45,592 bases of DNA from Oscillospiraceae bacterium. Lineage in GTDB: Bacteria > Bacillota > Clostridia > Oscillospirales > Oscillospiraceae. Shown piece after piece: positions 19,215 through 29,501 of this stretch (its first letter is position 1; the number at the start of each line of letters is the position of its first letter). Under the pieces are notes generated by a model. The model made no database searches. It saw only the letters and a program-made list of their open reading frames with translations, and was not told where the DNA came from. The stretch is from contig JAJBUC010000002.1 in the NCBI GenBank assembly GCA_020860545.1, forward strand, positions 552-46,143, written 5' to 3'. Both the position numbers and the translations under genes were made by a program.

Positions 19215-19778
19215 TTACAGCACCCCAAAAATTCCGAGCAAAATCAGGATGCCCGCAGAGAGGGGGAGGGCATACCGCCCCAAAAAACGCCCGAATACAC
19301 GCCTTGCAAGCCACGTTCCCAGCGGAATCGCCGCAAGGGTGACAGCAAAATTGCACAGCGCGCAGAGGAGCGGATGCAGACCCGATACGCCCGCCGCAAC
19401 ACCGATACCGGCATTTTAGACCGCAAGCGCCCCCGCCAATGAGACACAGCCCCAGATACTTTTTAGCTTGCTCGGCTCGGATTCGTCCTCCTGCTCGCCG
19501 CCGCTGCGCAGCCACGAGAGGAAAAACCACATGCCGAGCCCCACGAGCGCAACGCCGCCCAGCATATTTGCGCTCCCGGGTGCGATAATCTGCGCCGTCA
19601 AGTCCCCCAGCACAAGCGAAAGATATGTAATGGCGGTCGTCACCGCAGCAATCAGCGCGCAGCCGCGAAAGCGGATGTGGATGCCCTTGGCGGCGTATCC
19701 GGCGGCGATTAACACCGTGTCCAGATTGCACGCAAGTGCGAAAAGAAAGGCACTTCCAAGTGCGCATAAAAATACCAT
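19215..19778 (-). pseudogene. ytaF: YtaF/MntP-like membrane protein interrupted by an in-frame TAA (complement of 19416-19418)
   Basis: Codon-continuous 188-codon frame: MVFLCALGSAFLFALACNLDTVLIAAGYAAKG...SLAGALAV*NAGIGVAAGVSGLHPLLCALCNFAVTLAAIPLGTWLARRVFGRFLGRYALPLSAGILILLGIFGVL*. Membrane-like composition resumes right after the stop. Confidence 0.75.
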
Positions 19779-19916
19779 AAAACTCCTCCGTTCCGCCTAT
19801 CCTATGTAAGTCACGGCGGAGGAGTGCGCTCCCTCAAAATTGTATCATTGCTTACAGTCTTTTCCCGCTACCCCTGTCATACTAACAAAAAGTCAAATCC
19901 AAAGGAGGTCTCGCGC

Positions 19917-20984
19917 ATGACGCAGTTTCCAATTACGAAAACATCCTGCCCCAAGCCCAAGCCCGACCCGAACACGCTGGTTTTCGGCAAAACCTTTACC
20001 GACCACATGTTCCTGATGGACTACACCGACGGCAAAGGCTGGCACGACGGGCGCATTGTCCCCTACGCGCCGCTCTCTCTTGACCCTTCCGCGATGGTCT
20101 TTCACTATGCGCAGGAGGTCTTTGAGGGGATGAAGGCATACCGCACGCCCGACGGCGGCGTCCAGCTCTTCCGTCCGATGGAAAACGTCAAGCGGATGAA
20201 CGTCTCCTGCGGGCGCATGTGTATCCCGGCGCTTCCGGAGGAGGAGGCGCTCTCCGCCATTGTGGAGCTAACTAAGCTGGAGGCCGACTGGGTCCCCTCC
20301 GCACCGGGCACTTCCCTGTACCTGCGCCCGTTTGTCATTGCCACAACGCCCGCCCTCGGGGTGCACGCGGCGAGCAATTATATTTTCGCCGTCATCTGCT
20401 GCCCGGTCGGCGCGTATTATGCCGAGGGCCTCAATCCCATCCGCATTTTTGTAGAAAATGAGGATGTGCGCGCCGTCAAGGGCGGCACCGGCTTTTCCAA
20501 ATGCGGCGGGAACTACGCCGCCTCGATCCGTGCCAGCGCGCGGGCGGAGGAACAGGGCTACGCGCAGGTGCTCTGGCTCGACGGCGTGCACCGCAAATAT
20601 ATCGAAGAGGTCGGCTCTACGAACATCTTCTTTCAGCTCGACGGCACCGTGGTAACCCCGGCACTCAATGGTTCGGTGCTCCCCGGTATCACACGCAAAT
20701 CCTGTCTGGAGCTTTTACGCGGCTGGGACGTCCCGGTGGAGGAGCGGCTTGTCTCCGTGGAGGAAATCTTTGAAGCGGGCAAAAACGGCTCGCTTGATGA
20801 AGCGTTCGGTTCCGGCACCGCCGCCGTCATATCCCCCGTCGGCGAGATGTGCTGGAAGGACACCCACATCACCATCAACGGCGGAAAGATCGGCACCACC
20901 ACCCAGCGCCTCTACGATACGCTGACCGGCATTCAATGGGGCGTCCTGCCCGATCCCTATGGATGGACACTGAAAATATTATAA
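19917..20984 (+). CDS. ilvE: Branched-chain amino acid aminotransferase
   Basis: 'ALHYAQEVFEGMKAYR'-type motif (AMVFHYAQEVFEGMKAYRTPDG), 'GGNYAASIRA', 'EEVGSTNIFF', 'SGTAAVISPVG'. RBS AAAGGAGG. Confidence 0.96.
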   Translation: MTQFPITKTSCPKPKPDPNTLVFGKTFTDHMFLMDYTDGKGWHDGRIVPYAPLSLDPSAMVFHYAQEVFEGMKAYRTPDGGVQLFRPMENVKRMNVSCGRMCIPALPEEEALSAIVELTKLEADWVPSAPGTSLYLRPFVIATTPALGVHAASNYIFAVICCPVGAYYAEGLNPIRIFVENEDVRAVKGGTGFSKCGGNYAASIRASARAEEQGYAQVLWLDGVHRKYIEEVGSTNIFFQLDGTVVTPALNGSVLPGITRKSCLELLRGWDVPVEERLVSVEEIFEAGKNGSLDEAFGSGTAAVISPVGEMCWKDTHITINGGKIGTTTQRLYDTLTGIQWGVLPDPYGWTLKIL

Positions 20985-20994
20985 GGACGAAAAC

Positions 20995-21022
20995 GGGCGC
21001 CCCGGCCATGTGACCGGGGCGC
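20995..21022. terminator. Terminator-like GC hairpin after ilvE (weak T tract)
   Basis: GCGCCCCGG..CATGTGA..CCGGGGCGC. Confidence 0.45.
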
Positions 21023-21180
21023 TCAGACTGTAGGTACAAAGATACCGGCATACGCGGCATAATCATATTTTCTTACATTATTTTAGAGTTGCAATGGACA
21101 CTGTATTCTGTTAAAATATCATGAGTTGCTGTAATCTACGTGTTTTTGAACGCATAGACCGAAAGGAATGGTCAAACCAG

Positions 21181-21954
21181 ATGGATAAAAAGGAAAACAA
21201 GAAGGTAACAGCCCGGCGGGAAGATCAGATTTTTAACAGAATTGTCCTGTGGATTATAGGCGCGGTGGTTGTGGAGCTGTACCTGCTTTTTTTTAACCGT
21301 TACTATGTGCGGGCCATCATTGCGGAGTGGGATTTTCGTATGGCGCTGGGCACCGCGTTGCCGATTCTTTCGATTGTATTTGGGGTCTGTTTTGTCGTCT
21401 TTCTTGTGCTGTGGATTCTCGGACATAGCAGGGGCAAGACAAAGCCGCTATTCCCCTTTCTATCCATCATGACGGCGGCGCTGGCAGTCGCGAGTATGGT
21501 AACCTATTTCATCGGTGCAAGCGGCGTACGCTTTTTATATATCGGCGTCCCGATAGTCGGGGTGCTTGCACTGCTGTATTATCTCTACCAGAAAGAATTT
21601 TTCTGTATTGCGGTGATGTGCGTTCTGGGGCTGTGCGGCATTTACCTCTTTCAGCATAGAGGTACGCATCTGGTGCTGCCGTATGTCTACCTGATCGTGT
21701 TTGCGGTGGTCCTGATTGTGGCGGCGGTGCTCACCCGGATGATATCGTCAGGTGGGGGAAAGCTGAAATTCGGCGGGAAACGCGTGCTGATCTTCCCCAA
21801 AAATGCGGACTATACAACGCTCTATGTGACATGCATCGTCGCAATTGCGGTTGTGGTCGGGAGCATCTTTCTCAGCAGCGGCGCGATTTTATATGGCATT
21901 GCCGTTGCATGGCTGCTGGTGATGGCGGTATACTATACAGTGAGGTTGATGTAA
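21181..21954 (+). CDS. Multi-pass membrane protein of unknown function
   Basis: Several hydrophobic segments after a Lys-rich N-terminus (MDKKENKKVTARREDQIFNRIVLWIIGAVVVELYLLFF); RBS-like AAAGGA upstream. Confidence 0.75.
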   Translation: MDKKENKKVTARREDQIFNRIVLWIIGAVVVELYLLFFNRYYVRAIIAEWDFRMALGTALPILSIVFGVCFVVFLVLWILGHSRGKTKPLFPFLSIMTAALAVASMVTYFIGASGVRFLYIGVPIVGVLALLYYLYQKEFFCIAVMCVLGLCGIYLFQHRGTHLVLPYVYLIVFAVVLIVAAVLTRMISSGGGKLKFGGKRVLIFPKNADYTTLYVTCIVAIAVVVGSIFLSSGAILYGIAVAWLLVMAVYYTVRLM

Positions 21955-21972
21955 TCGAATCGCAACCGCGTA

Positions 21973-22014
21973 ATCCCCGCGGGAGAGATGGCAAAACGCC
22001 GCTCTCCCGCGGGG
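21973..22014. terminator. Strong inverted repeat between convergent genes
   Basis: CCCCGCGGGAGAG - loop - CTCTCCCGCGGGG. Confidence 0.6.
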
Positions 22015-22048
22015 AATTTAGTTGTCTGTGCATTTTGCGATGGGGGCG

Positions 22049-23740
22049 TCAGGAATGCATGTGGCGCTCAGCGCGGTTTATGGATGAGAGAATTCCGCGC
22101 AGGGGCGCAAGATTGCTGTTATGCGACAGCCCGACGCCGAACCAGTCCTTCCCCTCCTTGTCCTGCAGCTGGATATACGCAACCGCGAGGGAGTCGGAGC
22201 CGTCCTTGATGGCATGTTCCTTGTAGTCGACAAAGGTAAACCGGTTCATCTTCTGGTCGTGGATGGCATTAAAAAACGCGTCAATGGGGCCGTTCCCCTC
22301 ACCGGAGACTTCGAACACGGTATCTTTGTGGCGCAGCTTTCCGGTAAAGGCGACGCGGTTTTTCTCCCCCGTGCCGGATTGTTCAGAAAAGCGGTATTCC
22401 AGCAACTCATAGGGGGTATCCGCCTTGACATACTCCTCCTGAAAGAGCGCGAAGATACGATCCGGCTTGAGCTCCTTGCCGAGCCGGTCGCTCTCCTCCT
22501 GGACGATGCGGCCAAATTCCGGATGCATTGCTTTCGGCAGGTCGAACCCAAAGTTGTGCAGCATTATAAACGCCGCGCCACGCTTGCCCGACTGGCTGTT
22601 GATACGGATAATCGGCTCGTACTGCCGGCCCAGATCTGCAGGGTCGATGGGGAGATAGGGCACCTCCCAGTATTCGCTTCCGCTCTCCTCCATATAGCGG
22701 GCACCTTTGTTGATGGCGTCCTGATGAGAGCCGGAAAACGCGGTAAAGACAAGCTCGCCGACATAGGGCTGCCGCTCACCGAGCTTCATTTTGGTCACCC
22801 GCTCATAGACATCGCGGATTTTGTTGATATCGGAGAAATCCAGCTTGGGGTCGATCCCCTGCGTGTAAAGATTGAGTGCCAGTGTGACCATATCGACGTT
22901 TCCGGTTCGCTCGCCGTTGCCGAATAAGGTGGCCTCCACCCGCTCCGCGCCCGCGAGCAGGCCGAGCTCGGCGGTCGCAACCCCTTCTCCGCGGTCGTTG
23001 TGCGGGTGAAGGGAGATGATGGCGCTATTGCGGCCGGGGAGCTTTCCAATAAAATATTCGATCTCATCGGCAAAATAATTCGGCATACAGTTTTCCACCG
23101 TGGTGGGCAGGTTTAAAATGACCTTGCGCTCCGGTGTGGCGTGCAGCGCGTCCAATACCGCCTGACAAATCAGCACAGCGTTGTCCATCTCGGTGCCCAT
23201 GAATGACTCGGGGGAGTATTCAAACCGGAGGTCCATGCCGGAGGCGAGGACGGGCTGGGAAAGCTCATAGATTAAGTCCGCCGCGTCTACCGCGATTTTG
23301 ATAATCCCATCCATGTCGGTCTTGAAAACAACCTTGCGCTGGAGGGTGGAGGTGGAATTGTACAGGTGGAAAATGACGTGCTTTGCCCCCTCAATTGCCT
23401 GAAAGGTGCGCTTGATGAGATGCGGGCGCGCCTGTACCAGCACCTGTATGGTCACGTCGTCCGGGATATGCCCGCCGTCTATCAGGGTGCGCAGGAAGGT
23501 ATACTCGGTATCGGACGCGGAGGGAAAGCCCACCTCAATTTCCTTGACACCGATATCCAGCAGCGTGTGGAATAGTTCGAGCTTCTCCTCCACGTTCATT
23601 GGGTCGATCAGCGCCTGGTTGCCGTCGCGCAGATCGACGCTGCACCAGATGGGCGGTGTGGTGAGCCTTTTATCCGGCCAGGTCCGGTGTTGCATGGGGA
23701 TGGGTACAAAGGGAATGTACTTTTCGTGTGCAGGTTTCAT
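22049..23740 (-). CDS. leuA: 2-isopropylmalate synthase
   Basis: 'PPIWCSVDLRDGNQALIDPM', 'VKEIEVGFPSASDTEY', 'SLHPHNDRGEGVATAELGLLAGAERVEATLFGNGERTGN'. Confidence 0.96.
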   Translation of the reverse strand: MKPAHEKYIPFVPIPMQHRTWPDKRLTTPPIWCSVDLRDGNQALIDPMNVEEKLELFHTLLDIGVKEIEVGFPSASDTEYTFLRTLIDGGHIPDDVTIQVLVQARPHLIKRTFQAIEGAKHVIFHLYNSTSTLQRKVVFKTDMDGIIKIAVDAADLIYELSQPVLASGMDLRFEYSPESFMGTEMDNAVLICQAVLDALHATPERKVILNLPTTVENCMPNYFADEIEYFIGKLPGRNSAIISLHPHNDRGEGVATAELGLLAGAERVEATLFGNGERTGNVDMVTLALNLYTQGIDPKLDFSDINKIRDVYERVTKMKLGERQPYVGELVFTAFSGSHQDAINKGARYMEESGSEYWEVPYLPIDPADLGRQYEPIIRINSQSGKRGAAFIMLHNFGFDLPKAMHPEFGRIVQEESDRLGKELKPDRIFALFQEEYVKADTPYELLEYRFSEQSGTGEKNRVAFTGKLRHKDTVFEVSGEGNGPIDAFFNAIHDQKMNRFTFVDYKEHAIKDGSDSLAVAYIQLQDKEGKDWFGVGLSHNSNLAPLRGILSSINRAERHMHS

Positions 23741-23774
23741 AATCGGTTCCTCCTCATGTATCGGCCGGGGAAAA

Positions 23775-24052
23775 CAAAAAGCCCCTGACCGCAAATCGGT
23801 CAGGGGCGTAATACTTTACGCGGTACCACCCTGATTCCGCCGCCGGTTTCCCATGCAGCGCTCATTGGCCTCTAACAAGGCCTTGACCGGTAACGCAGTC
23901 ACGCGGTCTGCCCTAAAGAAATCCATTCCCGTTCAGGCAGACAGCTCAGGGGCCAGTATGCATGCGGCCGCGCCGTACCGGTTTACACCAACCACCGGCT
24001 CTCTGAACGGACTTGCCGCATCTTCTTCCCGTCATCGCTTTTCTGATGCTAT
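23775..24052 (-). ncRNA. T-box leader upstream of leuA (tentative Leu CUG specifier)
   Basis: Minus strand: AGAGAGCCGGTGGTTGGTGTAAACCGGT distal stem I, T-box AGGGTGGTACCGCG, terminator GCCCCTGACCGATTTGCGGTCAGGGGCTTTTTG. Confidence 0.93.
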
Positions 24053-24118
24053 TCTATAACGATGTGATCGGTTTGTCAAGGGTGGGGCGGTTACTATACG
24101 GCTCCTTCCAAAAGACAA

Positions 24119-24150
24119 GCACATAATCTGCGGCGTGACCGCATAAAAAT
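24119..24150 (+). promoter_or_regulatory. Candidate sporulation sigma-E-like promoter for spoIIP
   Basis: GCACATAAT - 14 nt - CATAAAAAT, about 33 nt before the ATG. Confidence 0.3.
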
Positions 24151-24182
24151 GGTCATAACGTTCGGATAAGGATGGTGTACGT

Positions 24183-25331
24183 ATGAAAAAGAGCAATTTT
24201 CGGTGGGGAAGATTTTTACGGCAGGGCTGTGCGGTTTTCATGGCAGTCATCGCCATATGGCTGGTGCTTGCGGGGGCACGGGCGTCGGGCACCGCTGGGA
24301 CGGCACTCTCGGACAGCGCCGGTTTTGTCACCTCCGCCCTGCACGTGCAGCTCGGGGCGTATGGGCAGCCGAGCGGGGATATCTTTGGCAGGCTTTTATC
24401 CGGACAGTCCGCCCTGTTGCGGGAAAACGTCACCGTGACGCAAGCCCAAACGCAGGAAGACGGCATGCAGCCCGCAGGCCAGTCTGAGCCGATAGAGCAT
24501 GACGATATCGGCCTTCCACCGGAGGGTAATTCAGCGTCGGCCAATGTCACGGCGCGTACCCTCCTGCCCAATGCTGCGGAGGCATATGCCAATTATGAAG
24601 GTGTGTATGTATATAACCGCACCGGTCTCTCATTCGATTTGGCTACGATTGCGTCCGCTCCCATCCAGATTACATTGGAGGAGAGCAACGAACCCCAGAT
24701 CCTGATCATGCACACCCATGGCACCGAGGCATACTCCATGGATGGGGACGACATCTATACGCCGAGTGACGAGAATGCCCGCACAGTCGACGACAACTAT
24801 AACGTGGTGCGCATCGGAGATGAGATGCAGCAGGTATTTGAAGATATGGGCTTTGCAGTCATCCATGACCGGACGCTATACGACTATCCCGCCTATAGCG
24901 GCTCCTACGGGCGCTCGGAAAAGGGTGTGGAGGAATATCTGGCCGAATACCCCTCGATCCGCATTGTGCTAGACGTGCACCGGGACGCACTGGTCGGAGA
25001 GGACGGCACGGTGTATAAGGCGGTGACGGAGATCGACGGGGAGCAGACGGCGCAGGTCATGATGGTCATGGGCAGCAATGAGACGACAGAGCACGCAAAA
25101 TGGCAGGAGAACCTGGCCCTTGCCGTGAAGATACAGGAGGAGATGAATACCCTCTACCCCACACTCGCGCGGCCCGTCACGCTGCGCTCTTCAACATACA
25201 ACCAGCAGCTCACAAACGGCTCCCTTCTCGTGGAGGTGGGCAGCCACGGGAACACCTTGCAGGAGGCCATTCGCGGCGCACGGCTCTACGCGCAGGCGGC
25301 AGGCAAGGTGCTGCAGGAGCTGGAAGCGTAA
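24183..25331 (+). CDS. spoIIP: Stage II sporulation protein P
   Basis: 'PQILIMHTHGTEAYS', 'DENARTVDDNYNVVRIGDEM', 'IRIVLDVHRDAL', 'NGSLLVEVGSHGNTLQEAIRGARL'. Confidence 0.96.
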   Translation: MKKSNFRWGRFLRQGCAVFMAVIAIWLVLAGARASGTAGTALSDSAGFVTSALHVQLGAYGQPSGDIFGRLLSGQSALLRENVTVTQAQTQEDGMQPAGQSEPIEHDDIGLPPEGNSASANVTARTLLPNAAEAYANYEGVYVYNRTGLSFDLATIASAPIQITLEESNEPQILIMHTHGTEAYSMDGDDIYTPSDENARTVDDNYNVVRIGDEMQQVFEDMGFAVIHDRTLYDYPAYSGSYGRSEKGVEEYLAEYPSIRIVLDVHRDALVGEDGTVYKAVTEIDGEQTAQVMMVMGSNETTEHAKWQENLALAVKIQEEMNTLYPTLARPVTLRSSTYNQQLTNGSLLVEVGSHGNTLQEAIRGARLYAQAAGKVLQELEA

Positions 25332-25333
25332 GA

Positions 25334-25942
25334 TCAGTAAAAGCGCATCACACCGACCACTTTGCCGAGCAGCTGTGCGTGGGTACCGTCGATCGGTTCG
25401 AAATTGTCGTTTTCCGGCAGAAGCCACGTGACACCGTTGATGCGATGCAACGTCTTCACCGTCGCCTCGTCCTCCAGAAGGGCGACGACAATTTCACCAT
25501 TATTGGCATCCTCCTGCAGGTGCACGATGACAAGGTCACCCGGCAGGATGCCCGCCTGCAACATGGACTCACCCCGCACCCGCAGGGCAAAATGCTCTCC
25601 GCTTAGGCCGTTGGTATCAAAGGGGAGATAGGCCTCCACACATTCCTCGGCAAGGATGGGGGGCCCCGCAGCGACATTGCCCAGAACAGGAACCAGATTG
25701 CGCCGATCCGCCGCCTGTCCGTTGGTACCGCTGTCGCTGATGGTGATGGTGCGGGTTTTACCATCCACCTTATTGATCAGCCCCATTTCCACAAGGGCTT
25801 TGAGGTGGAAGTGCACCGTGGAGGGAGATTTCAATCCGACCTGCGCGCCGATCTCACGCACAGACGGCGGAAAGCCATGCGCGGCGGAGAAATCAATGAT
25901 ATAGTCATAAATCAGCTGTTGGCGCTTGGAAAGTTTTTCCAT
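25334..25942 (-). CDS. lexA: LexA repressor
   Basis: 'FPPSVREIGAQVGLKSPSTVHFHLKAL', 'LPVLGNVAAGPPILAEE'-like cleavage region, 'FALRVRGESMLQAGILPGDLV'. Confidence 0.97.
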   Translation of the reverse strand: MEKLSKRQQLIYDYIIDFSAAHGFPPSVREIGAQVGLKSPSTVHFHLKALVEMGLINKVDGKTRTITISDSGTNGQAADRRNLVPVLGNVAAGPPILAEECVEAYLPFDTNGLSGEHFALRVRGESMLQAGILPGDLVIVHLQEDANNGEIVVALLEDEATVKTLHRINGVTWLLPENDNFEPIDGTHAQLLGKVVGVMRFY

Positions 25943-26021
25943 AGAATCAGCTCCTCTGCATCATAAGTTGCGTCATGTCCGGGCTTATTACTGGAATTGT
26001 AACATAGAAAAACGGAAAATG

Positions 26022-26035
26022 CAAACACTCGTTCT
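26022..26035. promoter_or_regulatory. Candidate SOS (LexA) box upstream of lexA
   Basis: CAAACACTCGTTCT, close to the Firmicute SOS consensus CGAACRNRYGTTYC. Confidence 0.6.
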
Positions 26036-26053
26036 GAAAAATGCGAAAAATTT

Positions 26054-26085
26054 GCGCCAGTCCGCGGCTCCGTGCGGGCTGGCGC
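26054..26085 (-). terminator. Terminator downstream of the DEAD-box helicase
   Basis: GCGCCAGcCCGC..GCGGaCTGGCGC hairpin followed by AAATTTTTCGCATTTTT on the minus strand. Confidence 0.7.
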
Positions 26086-26096
26086 ATAATATTGTG

Positions 26097-27695
<1,599 letters not shown>

Positions 27696-27788
27696 GCAAT
27701 TTCGATCCTTTATATTGATTTGTAGTTTAGAACGCAATCTGAACCAGTATACCATGTTACTGAGAAAGCGCAAGGCGCGTTTTGTCCC

Positions 27789-28283
27789 TTATAAACGTAA
27801 ACGCAGAATTTCCGCAACGGCCTGCGCGGGCGTAAGTCCGTCGACGGGGATGGTATGGTCGGCATATTGGGCATAGAGCGGTGCGCGTGACGTGTAGACG
27901 TCACCCAGTGTCTGGCCCGGGAGCATGGCAATGCCGCGCGTAGCGAGATTATCAATACGCGCCTGTACGGTCTGCAGCGAGAGCGACAGATATATCATGT
28001 CCCCCAGAGATTGCAGATGTGCCATTCCGTTTGCACGGCAGACCGCGCTGCCGCCGGGGGCGATGACGCAGCGGTCGCAGACGAGCTCCTCCGCCACCTT
28101 TGCCTCCAGGTCAAGGAAGGCTTCCATGCCAAGGCGATTGAGCAGTTGCTGCAGCAGCGTGCCCTCCTGCTGTTGTATGATCAGGTCAAGGTCGACAAAC
28201 CCGTAGCCGAGTGCCTTGGCAAGCAGTACCCCGACCGTACTCTTGCCCGCGCCGGGCATGCCGATGAGGATGATATTATCCAC
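27789..28283 (-). CDS. aroK: Shikimate kinase
   Basis: 'IILIGMPGAGKSTVGVLLAKALGYGFVDLDLII', 'VIAPGGSAV', 'RAPLYAQYADHTI'. Start uncertain (GTG at 28283 or ATG at 28310). Confidence 0.9.
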   Translation of the reverse strand: MDNIILIGMPGAGKSTVGVLLAKALGYGFVDLDLIIQQQEGTLLQQLLNRLGMEAFLDLEAKVAEELVCDRCVIAPGGSAVCRANGMAHLQSLGDMIYLSLSLQTVQARIDNLATRGIAMLPGQTLGDVYTSRAPLYAQYADHTIPVDGLTPAQAVAEILRLRL

Positions 28284-28319
28284 GAAAAAACCTTCCTTTA
28301 CCCCCTGCACACTATTTCA

Positions 28320-29324
28320 TTATAGCGACGAAGGGCCGCTCGGGAGTCGTAAATAATAGAAAAAACCGCCGCCGCTTTTATATTGCTCCGCCATGGTATT
28401 CCATTGAAATACATCGCCGCACAGGTAGAGATAATCGGGTGCATCATCGGAGAGATAGAAAAGAAACTGGCCCTCAAAGGGCAGGGAGTCAAAAAGATCC
28501 CAGCTGTCGATGGCGCTGAAGCCGAGTGCGCGAAATGGATCCAAGTCGTCCTCTTCCCAAATAAATGTCTGATCTATATAGGAGGGATCATCGGAATAGG
28601 AGAGAAAATACGGGTCATCCAAAAGCCAGTCGCCATCCGGCTCACCCTGTGCGGTGTAGCGGACTGCAAGGCACCGGTAACCGGGCTCGGCCAGTTCCGG
28701 ATGCACGGAAAGGTCAACCCATTCACACCCCGATACCGTAAGTGTTGCGCTGCCGATGGGGACAGACTCGCCCACCGCAGCGACAACGTAGGTGGAATAG
28801 TCAATACTGGCATAATCGAGATAGGTGTCATAGGCATAGTCGGAGTCGTAATTGTCAAAATAATTGTAGCTATAGTCATCATTGGCAAAGGGGTATCCGC
28901 CCGCACCGTACGCATCATAGGATCCATACCCGGGGTATGCTGAGAAGATGCCGACCAGAGCCCTCACAACAACCCCAAGCACAATAAGCCCGATGCATAT
29001 CCCGATACCCCATTTTGCGCCGGAGGATTTTGCCGGCGAGGTTCCGGGCGCTATTGGCGGCGGCGTAGTATTTTGTCCCGGGTCATGCTGTGCAGTTGCC
29101 GTGGGCACTGCATACACATTTGTCGGCCCGGACCACTGCTTCTCGCGCTTCGGCTCCTCTTTTTTTCCCGGAAAGCGGTCCTGTACCTCGCGCGCAGCGC
29201 TGTTGCCGGTGGGGGCCGCCGGGCGGTTATAGCTGCCGCATTTCGGACAAAAGCCATCCTTTGCGTCATAATTATATGTCTTTTTACAGTTTTTACAAGT
29301 GCCCTGCCCCATACCTGTCCCCAA
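28320..29324 (-). CDS. Zinc-ribbon, single-TM protein with Tyr/Asp-rich linker and DUF4352-like extracellular domain
   Basis: 'CKNCKKTYNYDAKDGFCPKCGSYN', TM 'WGIGICIGLIVLGVVVRALVGI', then YSYNYFDNYDSDYAYDTYLDYASIDYSTY, then 'VGESVPIGSATLTVSGCEWVD'. Confidence 0.8.
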   Translation of the reverse strand: MGTGMGQGTCKNCKKTYNYDAKDGFCPKCGSYNRPAAPTGNSAAREVQDRFPGKKEEPKREKQWSGPTNVYAVPTATAQHDPGQNTTPPPIAPGTSPAKSSGAKWGIGICIGLIVLGVVVRALVGIFSAYPGYGSYDAYGAGGYPFANDDYSYNYFDNYDSDYAYDTYLDYASIDYSTYVVAAVGESVPIGSATLTVSGCEWVDLSVHPELAEPGYRCLAVRYTAQGEPDGDWLLDDPYFLSYSDDPSYIDQTFIWEEDDLDPFRALGFSAIDSWDLFDSLPFEGQFLFYLSDDAPDYLYLCGDVFQWNTMAEQYKSGGGFFYYLRLPSGPSSL

Positions 29325-29421
29325 CCCTTCACCAAATCATCCATCACGCTACGATACATTATAACAGAATAAACGGAGATAGGCAATGAAAATCATCTGC
29401 GCGCGATGCAGAACATAAAAC

Positions 29422-29450
29422 TTGTAAGGTGATTTAAAATTTGCTATAAT
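29422..29450 (+). promoter_or_regulatory. Sigma-A promoter for recJ
   Basis: TTGTAA - 17 nt - TATAAT. Confidence 0.65.
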
Positions 29451-29501
29451 ACAGGCAAACATACAAAAGTGATTCTTTTCAGTAGGACGAAGGCGAATGC
29501 G

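Noticed and set aside
19198-19767. 189-aa ORF on the - strand
   Set aside because: Out of frame with the YtaF-like coding sequence and without membrane-protein character; the interrupted frame is the real one.
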